Under the pieces are notes generated by a model. It did no database searches. It saw only the letters and a program-made list of their open reading frames with translations, and was not told where the DNA came from. Positions 35,364 through 46,675 of a stretch of 64,000 nucleotides of DNA are shown here, piece by piece (within the stretch, counting starts at the first letter, position 1; each line of letters begins with the position of its first letter). The position numbers and the translations under genes are program-made. The DNA is taken from positions 330,314-394,313 of the forward strand of contig JADFDI010000002.1 of the NCBI GenBank assembly GCA_018262985.1, written 5' to 3'. The DNA comes from Spirochaetota bacterium. GTDB lineage: Bacteria; Spirochaetota; Spirochaetia; Treponematales; UBA12059.

Positions 35364-36842
35364 TCAAGGTAATGCAAAATCCCTCACCACAGCCATATGT
35401 TGCATGTTCAGCGCCGCGGAGTCGGTGGCGAGCGCGGGAGAAATGTCGTCTATGGGAGAATAAACGCGCGTATCGATGACCGCGCCGTTCGCGAAAATCG
35501 CAGCACCTATTTCGACGGGAACCTCGATCGCATCCAGATCGGAGTCTGCGAGCACTCTGTCATACGGGGAACTACGGCCGGAATTTGTATCAGAATCATC
35601 GGAAACGTCCGCAGGGAACGGCATAGCGACGATGACGAAGCCATCGAGCACGGAGAGGCAGGGCTCGACGGCCGTGTCGCTAGAGTAGGTGTTGAAATCG
35701 CCCGCGACGACGAGGTACGCAGCAGCGGGGACGTTCGTCGCGATCAATGCCTTAAGCGAAGTCGCTTCGTCGGTTCGCTTTTGCTTGTCAGTCTCAGCAG
35801 AGCTAGCCTTTAAGTGGACGCTAACCGCCCAGAGATCGACGTCGCCGGGGACATCGAGACGCGCCCACGCGAAATCGCGGTCGGTCATGTACGGATCGTC
35901 CCACTCGCCCGCGGAAAGGATGGGATATTTCGAAACGATTCCGTTCGGGATGGTGCCGGCCGATCCGACGCCGCCCTTGCCTTCGCGGTACCAGAAAGCC
36001 TGTTCTCCCCCGGCTCCTCCCGTTGCGGCGCGGTAGATAATTAAATTAGCCATTTCCTGGAAATCTACGTCAGCATTCGATTTGTAGTTGAACTCCTGGA
36101 CCATTACGACGTCCGGATCGATCCCCTCGAGAATTCGGATGCCTTCCATTCCGGTGTAGTCCTGGTTCGTACCTGAGGTGAGATTGGAGGCGACGAGGCG
36201 TAGCCGGGTAGCTGGAATGCCTCCTTCTATGGCGACAGTCGAGGGAGTCGACGCTGACCAGTTGCCCGCCTGGTCGCCAGCCTGGACGAAAAGAGTGTAG
36301 GTGCCGTCCGCCAGCGCCTTCGGCGTATAGACCTTGGTTGCCTGGACTGTCCATCCGGCTGCGCTTTCAGCGCCGAGCTGGCAGCGGAAAGTCGTGGCAT
36401 CAGATGACGCCGACCAAGTCCATGTGGGAGTCGAATCGGTCGTGGGGCTCACCGGCCCCGAGACACTCGGCGCGGCGGGCGCGAGCGTGTCGACCTTCAC
36501 GGTCCTGACGTCGAACGAGGATTCCTCGCCCTCCGCGTTCACCGCCTTGACGAAGAGGCTGTGGTTGCCGTCCGTAAGGTCGTCTGCGGGCGTCCAGGCT
36601 CGGGGCAGGACGCCGACGCGCGTCCAAGTGCCGGGCATTGAGCTGAACTGCACCAGATAGGCGTCCGCGTACTCGGAGGCGGTCCAGGTCCAGGTCGGCC
36701 GCCGCTCGTTCGTAACGGTCGGCGCGGAGAGCACCGGCGCGCTCGGCGCGGGCAGGTCGAGGGCGGGCGGCATGCAGGAGGAGAGGCCGACGAGAACAAG
36801 GAGACTGGCGGCGATGGCCACGACGAAGGAACGGTGCTTCAC
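35364..36842 (-). CDS. Secreted endonuclease/exonuclease/phosphatase lipoprotein C
   Basis: 492 residues. Lipobox Cys23 (GLSSC). Two Ig-like repeats (~35-115 and ~120-205) share the motif PTWTW. The EEP domain has ASNLTSG, VVMVQEFNYK, WAVSVHLKASS, VVAGDFNTYSSD and a final NMQHMAVVRDF, where QHM stands in place of the usual SDH but keeps the His. It is the third EEP lipoprotein in 11 kb, on the opposite strand from the other two. A -10-like TATGAT lies at 36890-36895, about 50 bases upstream. Confidence 0.85.
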   Translation of the reverse strand: MKHRSFVVAIAASLLVLVGLSSCMPPALDLPAPSAPVLSAPTVTNERRPTWTWTASEYADAYLVQFSSMPGTWTRVGVLPRAWTPADDLTDGNHSLFVKAVNAEGEESSFDVRTVKVDTLAPAAPSVSGPVSPTTDSTPTWTWSASSDATTFRCQLGAESAAGWTVQATKVYTPKALADGTYTLFVQAGDQAGNWSASTPSTVAIEGGIPATRLRLVASNLTSGTNQDYTGMEGIRILEGIDPDVVMVQEFNYKSNADVDFQEMANLIIYRAATGGAGGEQAFWYREGKGGVGSAGTIPNGIVSKYPILSAGEWDDPYMTDRDFAWARLDVPGDVDLWAVSVHLKASSAETDKQKRTDEATSLKALIATNVPAAAYLVVAGDFNTYSSDTAVEPCLSVLDGFVIVAMPFPADVSDDSDTNSGRSSPYDRVLADSDLDAIEVPVEIGAAIFANGAVIDTRVYSPIDDISPALATDSAALNMQHMAVVRDFALP

Positions 36843-36944
36843 AGAAGGCTCCCGGATCGGTGCTGCCGGCCGTTCCGGGCCGGGTCGGCATCATACACCG
36901 AGCGGTGTTCGTTTTGCCACTCGAACCGGAGCGCTTCCCGACCC

Positions 36945-36973
36945 TTGCCCCCGCCCCTTTTCCGTTCTACCAT
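36945..36973 (+). promoter_or_regulatory. Promoter of cheX
   Basis: TTGCCC, 17-base spacer and TACCAT; leader of about 26 nt before the ATG at 37006. Confidence 0.5.
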
Positions 36974-37005
36974 GAAGGAGCCCCGCCGGGCGCACGGAGT
37001 GGAGC

Positions 37006-37503
37006 ATGAACGCCGCGCACGTCAATCCCTTCCTCTCGGCCACCATACGCCTGTTCGAACGGACCTTCGGGGTCAAGGCGGAGCCGGGCAAGCCCTACCT
37101 CGACGACCGGTCGATGAGCCACCGCTGGGACATCTCGGGGGTCATGGTGCTGACCGGCAACGCCATCGGCGTGGTGGCCATACGGCTCACGCGGCTCCTC
37201 GCGGACAAGCTGCTCGAGCGCTCGGGCGTCACCTGGAAGACGGAGGACGAGCGGCACGAGATCGTCAACGGCATGGTGGGCGAGCTCGTCAACGTCATCG
37301 CCGGCAACGCGGCCTCGGAGCTCTCCGGCTTCAATATCGAGATCTCCGTGCCCGTGGTCATCCAGGGCAAGAACCACACGGTCGCCTGGCCCGACCGGGA
37401 ACCCGTCGTCGGCGTCCCCTTCAACACGCCCCTCGGCCCCTTCCTCGTCAACCTCTCCCTCATCGAGGTGCCCGCGGCCTACCGGCAGGCGGGGTGCAAG
37501 TAG
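37006..37503 (+). CDS. cheX: Chemotaxis phosphatase CheX
   Basis: 165 residues of the CheC/CheX/FliY family. The start MNAAHVNPFLSATIRLFE matches the usual NPF-containing CheX N terminus. The catalytic helix with Glu and Asn is EIVNGMVGELVNVIAGN. CheX dephosphorylates CheY-P; spirochaetes use it in place of CheZ. It normally sits with cheA, cheW and cheY, but here it is alone, 35 kb from the cheA at the left edge. Confidence 0.92.
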   Translation: MNAAHVNPFLSATIRLFERTFGVKAEPGKPYLDDRSMSHRWDISGVMVLTGNAIGVVAIRLTRLLADKLLERSGVTWKTEDERHEIVNGMVGELVNVIAGNAASELSGFNIEISVPVVIQGKNHTVAWPDREPVVGVPFNTPLGPFLVNLSLIEVPAAYRQAGCK

Positions 37504-37512
37504 GAAAATTCG

Positions 37513-37668
37513 ATGGAAACCGAGAATGAAACCTCCGAGCCCGCCACGGACGGCAGGAACCTGATCCTTTCCCCGCAGGGCGACAGGCGTGATGAACCGG
37601 ACTTGCTCCGATCCCTCGAGAAGATAAACGGCAAAATCGGCAAAACCCTGAGGCGCCTCGGCGCATGA
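37513..37668 (+). CDS. Possible small protein of 51 residues
   Basis: An open frame nine bases after cheX, starting METENETSEPATDGRNLIL and ending LRRLGA. AGGAAAA precedes the ATG by about five bases. The sequence is acidic at first and basic at the end. No family is recognised, and its 3' end runs into the doc remnant, so it could be a real small gene or a by-product of decay. Confidence 0.3.
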   Translation: METENETSEPATDGRNLILSPQGDRRDEPDLLRSLEKINGKIGKTLRRLGA

Positions 37669-37824
37669 TGGCGACAAGCGGGCAGCTTCGCGTCCGCGCT
37701 CGTGTTCCTGGACCTCAACGGCTTCGACTTCGACGCGACTGAGGACGAGGCGTACGAAGCCATGATGTCCGTCGCCCGGTCGGAACTCCCGAAGCCTGGG
37801 TTGACCCGCTTCTTCATCAGGCAT
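37664..37824 (+). pseudogene. Remnant of a Doc/Fic-type toxin
   Basis: The translated sequence HDGDKRAA, a one-base frameshift, then FASALVFLDLNGFDFDA and TEDEAYEAMMSVARSEL match the Fic-motif region and C terminus of death-on-curing (Doc) toxins. The N-terminal half, including the catalytic HPF part, is missing. The frame shift falls in GCAGCT-TCGCG, where one T appears lost. No intact Phd-like antitoxin is present. A decayed phd-doc module is the best reading. Confidence 0.65.
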
Positions 37825-37907
37825 TCCAGGCCGCGCACGGAGTGGCATTCCGGATCCGCCATTGCACTCAGGCCCTTCGTTACGGTGAGCCTCACCGCAT
37901 GGCGTTG

Positions 37908-37936
37908 CCCTCTTCTTCCCCATCCCTCTGCGTCCT
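37908..37936 (-). repeat. CT-rich repeat copy 1 beside vapC
   Basis: On the minus strand it reads as GCAGAGGG followed by a purine-rich AGAAGAGGG tract. A diverged copy in the same orientation lies at 38643-38685, so the pair flanks the truncated vapB and vapC. Similar CGCAGAGG-type repeats are dispersed in many bacterial genomes. Confidence 0.55.
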
Positions 37937-38004
37937 GCGTCGCTTCGCGCCGCTTTCGTAGAAGAATGGATTGTAGCGCCCGCGCTTCGCGCAGGCGACC
38001 TCAT
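37937..38004 (-). repeat. Double-hairpin element, copy E0 (68 bp)
   Basis: Minus-strand reading: starts ATGAGGTCGC, left hairpin of about 9 bp with a GAA loop, core CAATCCATTC, then right hairpin GCGGCGC-GAA-GCGACGC. The right half is almost identical to copies E4 and E5 at 55.4 kb. It sits where the 5' part of vapB should be. Confidence 0.85.
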
Positions 38005-38009
38005 CGGCG

Positions 38010-38120
38010 CCTCTGCGGGAATTCGTGAACGTGCGGAAGGCACGGAACCTGAAGGACCTCAAAGGCAGGATCGCCTTCGCCGAGGGCTACGACCACAAGG
38101 CCATGAGAAGCACGCGATGA
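38010..38120 (+). pseudogene. 3' remnant of a VapB antitoxin gene
   Basis: The frame LREFVNVRKARNLKDLKG and then AEGYDHKAMRSTR matches the C-terminal half of VapB proteins and ends in a TGA that overlaps the vapC ATG. The DNA-binding N-terminal half is absent: an in-frame TAG lies upstream at 37974-37976 inside element E0. A GTG within the frame could still start a short toxin-binding peptide. Confidence 0.6.
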
Positions 38121-38533
38121 TCCTTCTCGACACGTCCGTGCTGATCGATTACCTGAAGGGAACCGAGAAACCGGAGTCGGCCGCGCTCGATCGAATAATC
38201 GACAAGGGAATACCCTTCGGCATCTGCGCCTTCGTTTTCCAGGAAACACTGCAGGGGGCGCGGGATCTGGAGGAATACGAGCGCTTGCGCGAATACCTCG
38301 GGTCGCTCGTTTTCCACGAGCTCCGGAACGGCATCGGATCGTACGAAAAGGCCGCGCTCATCAACGCGAGGTGCAGGAACGCGGGGCTCGCCGTCCGGAG
38401 CACCATCGACCTCCTCATCGCCGAGATTGCCATCGAGAACGGCCTCGAGCTCCTGCATCGCGACAACGATTTCCGGAACATCGCGAGCGTTGTCGGAGAA
38501 CTCAAGCTCTTCGATCCGCGAGACCTGATCTGA
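38117..38533 (+). CDS. vapC: VapC PIN-domain toxin, antitoxin gene truncated
   Basis: 138 residues. PIN residues Asp5 (LLDTSVLIDYLKG), Glu43 (VFQETLQG), Asp98 (STIDLLIAE) and Asp116/118 (HRDNDF) are all present, so the toxin looks catalytically intact. Its ATG overlaps the stop of the broken vapB (ATGA). An intact toxin without full antitoxin is unusual; low expression, a C-terminal antitoxin peptide or cross-neutralisation by another VapB could allow it. Confidence 0.88.
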   Translation: MILLDTSVLIDYLKGTEKPESAALDRIIDKGIPFGICAFVFQETLQGARDLEEYERLREYLGSLVFHELRNGIGSYEKAALINARCRNAGLAVRSTIDLLIAEIAIENGLELLHRDNDFRNIASVVGELKLFDPRDLI

Positions 38534-38571
38534 CGACGCTCCCATCCAGAACCCGGCGGGGATGGGTGGGC

Positions 38572-38607
38572 CCGGGAGGGAAGGCGGCGGAGCCCCTTCC
38601 CTCCCGG
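38572..38607. terminator. GC-rich hairpin between convergent vapC and mfd
   Basis: A perfect 13-bp stem (38572-38584 with 38595-38607) and a 10-base loop. There is no T tract on either side. A second 7-bp hairpin lies at 38541-38566. Confidence 0.4.
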
Positions 38608-38642
38608 ACAGTCCCAACTCCCCTCTTGCGCTTCTCGCTCCG

Positions 38643-38685
38643 CCCTCTTCTCCCTCTCCCCTCTGCGTCGCTGCGCCTCTGCGGC
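38643..38685 (-). repeat. CT-rich repeat copy 2 beside vapC
   Basis: Minus strand GCCGCAGAGGCGCAGC followed by GACGCAGAGG and a purine-rich tail. Partner of the copy at 37908-37936. Confidence 0.55.
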
Positions 38686-38705
38686 TATCTTCGTCCTGGT
38701 TCTTC

Positions 38706-42119
<3,414 letters not shown>

Positions 42120-42206
42120 GCTGGCTTTCCGACAATCATACGGGATAGTCCGAACTTCGCGGTATACTAACCCGATACCGCGCACGCGAACAAGGAGCCT
42201 TCCGCC

Positions 42207-43187
42207 GTGAAACCCTCCCGGCCCGCCCGCGCACTCCTCGCCGTCCTCGCCGCCGCCGCCGTGGCCGGCCTCGCGCCGGCGCAGACGCTTCCGGCCTCGA
42301 CCCCGCCCTTCGGCGCGGAACTGTCCATACGCTTCTGGGACGCGCGCGTGTACTACGCGGGCGACAGCGTGCACGTCAAGGTGACCCTGCACAACTCGGG
42401 CGCCGCGCCCTTCCGGTTCAAGCTGTCCGAGAGCCGCATGTTCTCGCTCTCGTTCGAGGCCCGCACGCCCTCCAACCGCCTGCTCGACGCCTCCGAAGAC
42501 TACAAGCGCGTCGTGGCCTCGAGCATGCCGGTCTATTACCGCGAGATCACTCTCGAGCCCGGAGAGGAGTACTCCTTCGTCGAGGACGCGAGCCGCTACG
42601 TCAAGCTCGACGAGGCCGGCCTCTACACGTTGCGCGCCAACTTCCTGCCCGAGTTGCTCAGGCCCGGCGAGAAGGGCCGGGCCATCCAGTCGAACGCGCT
42701 CTCGCTCTCGGTAAGGCCCGCCGCGGGGCTTCCGCCCTCCGCGCCCGCGGTTTCGGGCCTGACCGGAGAGATCCTCCGGCCCGAGAAGATCTCGCCGGAC
42801 GAGGTGATCCGCCGCACCATCGCGGCGCGCCAGAAGGGACGTTGGGAGGAGTTCTTCCTCTACCTCGACGTCGAAAGCCTCCTCCGGCGCAACGAAGCGC
42901 TGCGCCTCCGCTACGACCGCGAGTCCGACGACGCCCGCCTCCGCATGCTCGAGGCCTACAAGGCCGACCTCCGCCTCGACCGCGTCGACGCGGACATCGT
43001 CGTCATCCCGACGAGCTTCGAGATCGTGCAGACCTCGTACACCGCCGCCTACGGCACGGTGACGGTGGTCCAGAAGTTCGCCTACCCCGGCTTCTCCATG
43101 GTCAAGGATTACGTGTACGAGCTTTCGCGCCGCGACGACGTCTGGTACGTCGTCGGCTACTCGGTCCGGAACCGGGGAACCGAATGA
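42207..43187 (+). CDS. Secreted protein of unknown function with a BsuPI-like domain
   Basis: 326 residues from a GTG with AAGGAG nearby and a TATACT at 42163-42168. A signal peptide ends near AQT (residue ~27). Residues ~35-170 form a beta-sandwich with the pattern DSVHVKVTLHNSGAAPFRF and LEPGEEYSF, similar to intracellular proteinase inhibitor-like (BsuPI) or P pilus-like folds. The C-terminal half (PDEVIRRTIAARQKGRWEEF) resembles NTF2-like or SnoaL-type domains. Function unknown. Its stop overlaps the next ATG, so it is coupled to the PilZ protein. Confidence 0.65.
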   Translation: MKPSRPARALLAVLAAAAVAGLAPAQTLPASTPPFGAELSIRFWDARVYYAGDSVHVKVTLHNSGAAPFRFKLSESRMFSLSFEARTPSNRLLDASEDYKRVVASSMPVYYREITLEPGEEYSFVEDASRYVKLDEAGLYTLRANFLPELLRPGEKGRAIQSNALSLSVRPAAGLPPSAPAVSGLTGEILRPEKISPDEVIRRTIAARQKGRWEEFFLYLDVESLLRRNEALRLRYDRESDDARLRMLEAYKADLRLDRVDADIVVIPTSFEIVQTSYTAAYGTVTVVQKFAYPGFSMVKDYVYELSRRDDVWYVVGYSVRNRGTE

Positions 43188-43921
43188 AGGTACTCGTAGT
43201 CGTCGACGACGACCGCGTCTCGGAGCTGCTCCGCTTCTACCTCCGGCCGCTGGGCTTCGAGATCGTACGCTACCGCAATCCGATCAAGGCCCTGGACAAC
43301 CTCGAGGAGATCGAGCCGGACGCCGTGGTGGTCAGCGCGCGCGACTACCCGCGCCACTGGAAGCCCATCGCGGTGGCCATGCGCTCGCTCCGGCCGAAGG
43401 ACAAGTGCGCCATCATCCTGATGAAGGGCGAGGTCTTCCCCTTCGAGGAAGCCGCCAAGGCCATGCACCTGGGCGTCAACGGCGTGGTTCGCGACGCGCT
43501 CGACGACCGCGAAGAGGTCGACCACTTCCAGCGGCTGCTCAAGCGCTACGTCGACGTCGACGAAGGCCGGCGCGCCGAGCGCGTCGCGCCTTCCCCCTGG
43601 GACCGCATCGATTTCGTCTTCTCGCATCCCCGTTCGCTCACCCCGATCACCGGCCGCGTGGAGACGCTGTCGTCGCTCGGCATCTCCTTCTCGCCCGACA
43701 ACCTCGCCCTGGTCGCCGACGTCGAGATCGGCGAGACCGTCCCGGACTGCTCGCTCCGCGTCGGAGCGGACATCGTAGACGTGTCGTGCAAGGTCGTTCG
43801 TTCCGGAAAGGTGGTCGCCTTCTCGTTCACCCGCCTGGCGCCCGGGGACGCGGAACGCATCGAAGGCTACCTCCGCAGCTGCCCCGAAAGGCGCATGCGC
43901 GCCCTGTTGAAAAACTCGTAA
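43184..43921 (+). CDS. Degenerate receiver-PilZ protein
   Basis: 245 residues. Residues 1-~120 have the receiver fold (VLVVVDDDRVSELLRFYL) with the acidic pocket, but the phospho-acceptor position in DAVVVSARDYPRH carries Ser rather than Asp. Residues ~130-235 fit a PilZ domain (GISFSPDNLALVADVEIG, CKVVRSGKVVAFSF). PilZ domains bind cyclic di-GMP, often through an RxxxR motif; here candidate arginines lie in DEGRRAERV. It is likely a c-di-GMP responsive regulator of motility or the envelope. It overlaps the preceding gene by four bases. Confidence 0.75.
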   Translation: MKVLVVVDDDRVSELLRFYLRPLGFEIVRYRNPIKALDNLEEIEPDAVVVSARDYPRHWKPIAVAMRSLRPKDKCAIILMKGEVFPFEEAAKAMHLGVNGVVRDALDDREEVDHFQRLLKRYVDVDEGRRAERVAPSPWDRIDFVFSHPRSLTPITGRVETLSSLGISFSPDNLALVADVEIGETVPDCSLRVGADIVDVSCKVVRSGKVVAFSFTRLAPGDAERIEGYLRSCPERRMRALLKNS

Positions 43922-43935
43922 TTTATCGATATGAT
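43907..43935 (+). promoter_or_regulatory. Leaderless promoter of the ArsR-type regulator
   Basis: TTGAAA, 17-base spacer, TATGAT, then seven bases to the ATG at 43943. The promoter overlaps the end of the PilZ gene. Confidence 0.7.
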
Positions 43936-43942
43936 GGCTTTT

Positions 43943-44293
43943 ATGGTCACCCAGCCGCCCTGCGCCGATGAGGTCGTCATCGAGCACGCGAAGAAACTGA
44001 AGGCTATCGGCCACCCGGTACGCCTCCGCCTCCTCTGCCTGATCGAACGGCAGGAGGATCCCTGCGTCTCCGACCTGTGGAAATGCCTCAAGCAGCCCCA
44101 GCCGGTCATCTCGCAGCACCTGGCCATCCTCAAGCAGTCGGGCATCGTCAGCGCCGAAGTGCACAGGACGCGCAGGGTCTACTCGATTTCGGACGCCTTC
44201 ATCAAGTCCGTGATCCGGTCCATCGTCGACACGATCCCTAACATCGGCGACCCCGTCGCGGACGCGCCGCTCATCGGCAAGCCGCTGGCCTGA
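43943..44293 (+). CDS. ArsR/SmtB-family transcriptional regulator
   Basis: 116 residues. The winged helix is clear: HAKKLKAIGHPVRLRLLCLI, recognition helix QPQPVISQHLAILKQSGIV and wing RTRRVYSI. Cysteines at DPCVSDLWKCL lie near the alpha3 region, where thiol or metal sensors have their ligands, but the classic CxC motif is absent. The ATG at 43943 is chosen over the one at 43931 because the -10 box ends seven bases before it. No obvious target gene such as a metal transporter is adjacent. Confidence 0.88.
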   Translation: MVTQPPCADEVVIEHAKKLKAIGHPVRLRLLCLIERQEDPCVSDLWKCLKQPQPVISQHLAILKQSGIVSAEVHRTRRVYSISDAFIKSVIRSIVDTIPNIGDPVADAPLIGKPLA

Positions 44294-44330
44294 GTCCCGA
44301 GCCCCGAGCCGAGGCCGGGCTCCCGCGGCC

Positions 44331-45611
44331 TCAGCGCTCCGCGGTGCCGGGCAGCGATGGAAACGGCTTGACGCTCGGCGTAGCCAGCTGCGACCGGGCG
44401 CTCCGCGAGCTCTCGCCGAGTTCCGGATGGTTCGCCAGCACCGTCCAGACCGATCTCGCGCCCCTCCGGTTGTTCCTCAGCCACATCGAATCCGCCAGGT
44501 AGAGCAGAGACTCCCACACGCCGCTCGCTTCGGCGTAAGCCGCGTAGTCGCGGTCCGCGAGAATGCGCGCGACCAGCTCCCCGAGGGTCGAATAGACGTA
44601 GCCCGGCTCGCGGATGGCGATGCGTTCGATGACGCGCGTCAGCGGCGCGTTCACGGCCACCGCGGCGTGCACCAGGGCCTGCTCGCGGGCGCCGGCGCGG
44701 TAGAAGGCCGCCAGTTCGCGCCAGGCGCGCTGCGACCACGCGGTCTTGGTGCGGTACAGGGTCATGAAACGGTCGAAGGCGTCCGAGCCGGCCTTCGGTC
44801 CCGACGCGTCGGAGAGCGTGCGCTCCATCGCGGCGATGAGGAATTCCTCCTCGGCCGCCATGAGCGGGTCGTCGCGGAGTATGGCCTTGAGCGACGCCTC
44901 GTAGGAAGCCATGTCGCCCGAGAGTTGCCAGGTCTCCGACAAGGCGTAGGCCGCGGCGTAGCGGTCCTCGGGCGTCTCGAACGACTCGCGCATGGAAAGC
45001 GCACGCTCGTACTGCGCTCGCGCGAGCGCGAGCTCTCCTTCGCGCTGGTAGACCCGTCCGATCCAGTACTCCGCCTCCGGATAGCGCGCGAGCCAGCGCG
45101 TCTCGGCCTCGAGCCGCGGAATGGAATCGCGCAGCTCCTCCCACGAGCGGTGCGTGAGGACGAGGTCGAGCACGCCCAGGAAGGCGCGGAAGCTGTCCGA
45201 GAGGCGACGCTCGAGGAAGAGCTCCGCGAGGCGCCTGCGGGACGGCCCCGCGGCGGCCTCGATGGCCATGCGCTCGCTCACGATGAAATCGCGGTCGGCG
45301 TAGAGCCGGATCAGCGCGTCTATCGAGCCCAGGGCCCGCGCGGAGAGCGGATCCTTGAGGCTGTAGGCGAGGGAGGCCTGGGCCGATTCGAAGGTGCGGC
45401 GGCGCTCGTCGGCGGCGTTGCGGAACGTGGTGAGGGCTTCGCCGAAACGGCCGGCCTCGTAGAGCTTGCGGCCTTCCTCGAATCGCACCCATACGGGATC
45501 GGCTTCGGCGTGGAGGGCCGGAACCGCGAAGGCGAGCGCGAGGACCAGCGCCGCGGCTAAGGCGGGGCCGCGCTTCGGCGGCGAGGCTCGGTTGTTCATG
45601 CGCGTGCTCAT
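44331..45611 (-). CDS. Secreted TPR-repeat protein
   Basis: 426 residues; the ATG overlaps the ispG stop (ATGA). A signal peptide (about residues 1-36, ALHAEA) precedes TPR-like helical pairs: EEGRKLYEAGRFGEALTTF, YWIGRVYQREGELALARAQ, YALSETWQLSGDMASYE. It is probably periplasmic and scaffolds protein contacts. Partners are unknown; coupling to ispG may only be transcriptional. Confidence 0.75.
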   Translation of the reverse strand: MSTRMNNRASPPKRGPALAAALVLALAFAVPALHAEADPVWVRFEEGRKLYEAGRFGEALTTFRNAADERRRTFESAQASLAYSLKDPLSARALGSIDALIRLYADRDFIVSERMAIEAAAGPSRRRLAELFLERRLSDSFRAFLGVLDLVLTHRSWEELRDSIPRLEAETRWLARYPEAEYWIGRVYQREGELALARAQYERALSMRESFETPEDRYAAAYALSETWQLSGDMASYEASLKAILRDDPLMAAEEEFLIAAMERTLSDASGPKAGSDAFDRFMTLYRTKTAWSQRAWRELAAFYRAGAREQALVHAAVAVNAPLTRVIERIAIREPGYVYSTLGELVARILADRDYAAYAEASGVWESLLYLADSMWLRNNRRGARSVWTVLANHPELGESSRSARSQLATPSVKPFPSLPGTAER

Positions 45612-46654
45612 AGTTTCGAGAGTTCTTCCTCGAATACAGTATCGGCTTCCTCGCTCGCTATCGTGCGCACGATTTCGCCCCTGCGGAAGACGAGCACCTT
45701 GTCGCCGGCGCCGGTGATGCCGATGTCGGCGTGCCGCGCCTCTCCCGGGCCGTTCACGACGCAGCCCATGATCGCCACGGTGACGTCCTTGCCGAGCGAG
45801 TAGATGCGGTCCCGCCAGCGCTCGGCGAAGGCGTGCGTGTCGAAACCCGCCCGGCCGCAGCGCGGGCACGACACGAGCTCCGGCCCGCTCCTCTTCCCTC
45901 CGGACAGCGCGAGGATCTCGCGGCCCGCGAGCACCTCGCTTTCCATGTCGGCCGAGAGCGAGACGCGGAGCGTGTCGCCGATGCCCTTCGAGAGCAGGGC
46001 GTGCAAGGCCACGGCGCTGCGGACGCAGCCCTGGACGAGGGGGCCGGCCTCGGTGACGCCGATATGGAGGGGGACGTCGGGATGCCGCGCCGCGAAGCGC
46101 TCGTTGCAGCTCACGGTCTCGGGAACGTTCGAGGCCTTCATCGAGACGATCACGTCGCGGAAGCCGAGCGCGTCGAGGGCCGCCACCTCGCGCTCCGCGG
46201 CCAGGACGAGGGCCGACGCGCGCTCCGGATGATCCTTCAGGTCGGCGGGCAGGGAGCCCGAGTTCACGCCGACGCGGATGGGGACGCCCGCGGCCGCGGC
46301 CTTGGACGCGACTTCCTCGAGCTTCCAGGCGGCGCCGAGGTTGCCGGGATTGACGCGGATCTTGGCTATCGGGAAATCGAGGCAGCGGAGGGCGATGCGC
46401 CAGTCGAAGTGGATGTCCGCGACGAGGGGCAGGACGGAGCGGGCGGCGAGCGCGCCGAGCGTCTCCGCGTCGGCCTCGGTCGGCACGGCGAAGCGCAGGA
46501 TGCCGCAGCCGAGGTCCCCGAGCTTGCGGATGCGCGCCTCCGCGGCGTCGAGGGCGTCGGCGCGAAGGGGCTCCTTCCACATGGTCTGCACCGGCGCCGG
46601 GTAGCCCCCGCCCACGATGACGCCCCCCACCCTGACCGCCCGTGTCGATGACAT
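45608..46654 (-). CDS. ispG: 4-hydroxy-3-methylbut-2-enyl diphosphate synthase
   Basis: 348 residues with GGAGG before the ATG. The TIM-barrel part has PLVADIHFDWRIALR, IRVNPGNLG and VGVNSGSLP. The iron-sulfur domain holds the cysteines of SCPRCGR and MGCVVNGPGE for the 4Fe-4S cluster. It catalyses the penultimate MEP-pathway step and pairs with ispE at 10.3 kb. Confidence 0.97.
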   Translation of the reverse strand: MSSTRAVRVGGVIVGGGYPAPVQTMWKEPLRADALDAAEARIRKLGDLGCGILRFAVPTEADAETLGALAARSVLPLVADIHFDWRIALRCLDFPIAKIRVNPGNLGAAWKLEEVASKAAAAGVPIRVGVNSGSLPADLKDHPERASALVLAAEREVAALDALGFRDVIVSMKASNVPETVSCNERFAARHPDVPLHIGVTEAGPLVQGCVRSAVALHALLSKGIGDTLRVSLSADMESEVLAGREILALSGGKRSGPELVSCPRCGRAGFDTHAFAERWRDRIYSLGKDVTVAIMGCVVNGPGEARHADIGITGAGDKVLVFRRGEIVRTIASEEADTVFEEELSKL

Positions 46655-46675
46655 ACCGCCTCCAGGGAAACGCGA

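Noticed and set aside
37018-37045. Start of cheX (HVNPFLS) resembles the E3-E5 element core at DNA level over about 20 bases
   Set aside because: The NPF motif is normal for CheX N termini and the other element copies diverge in exactly these flanks, so the likeness is most simply chance.
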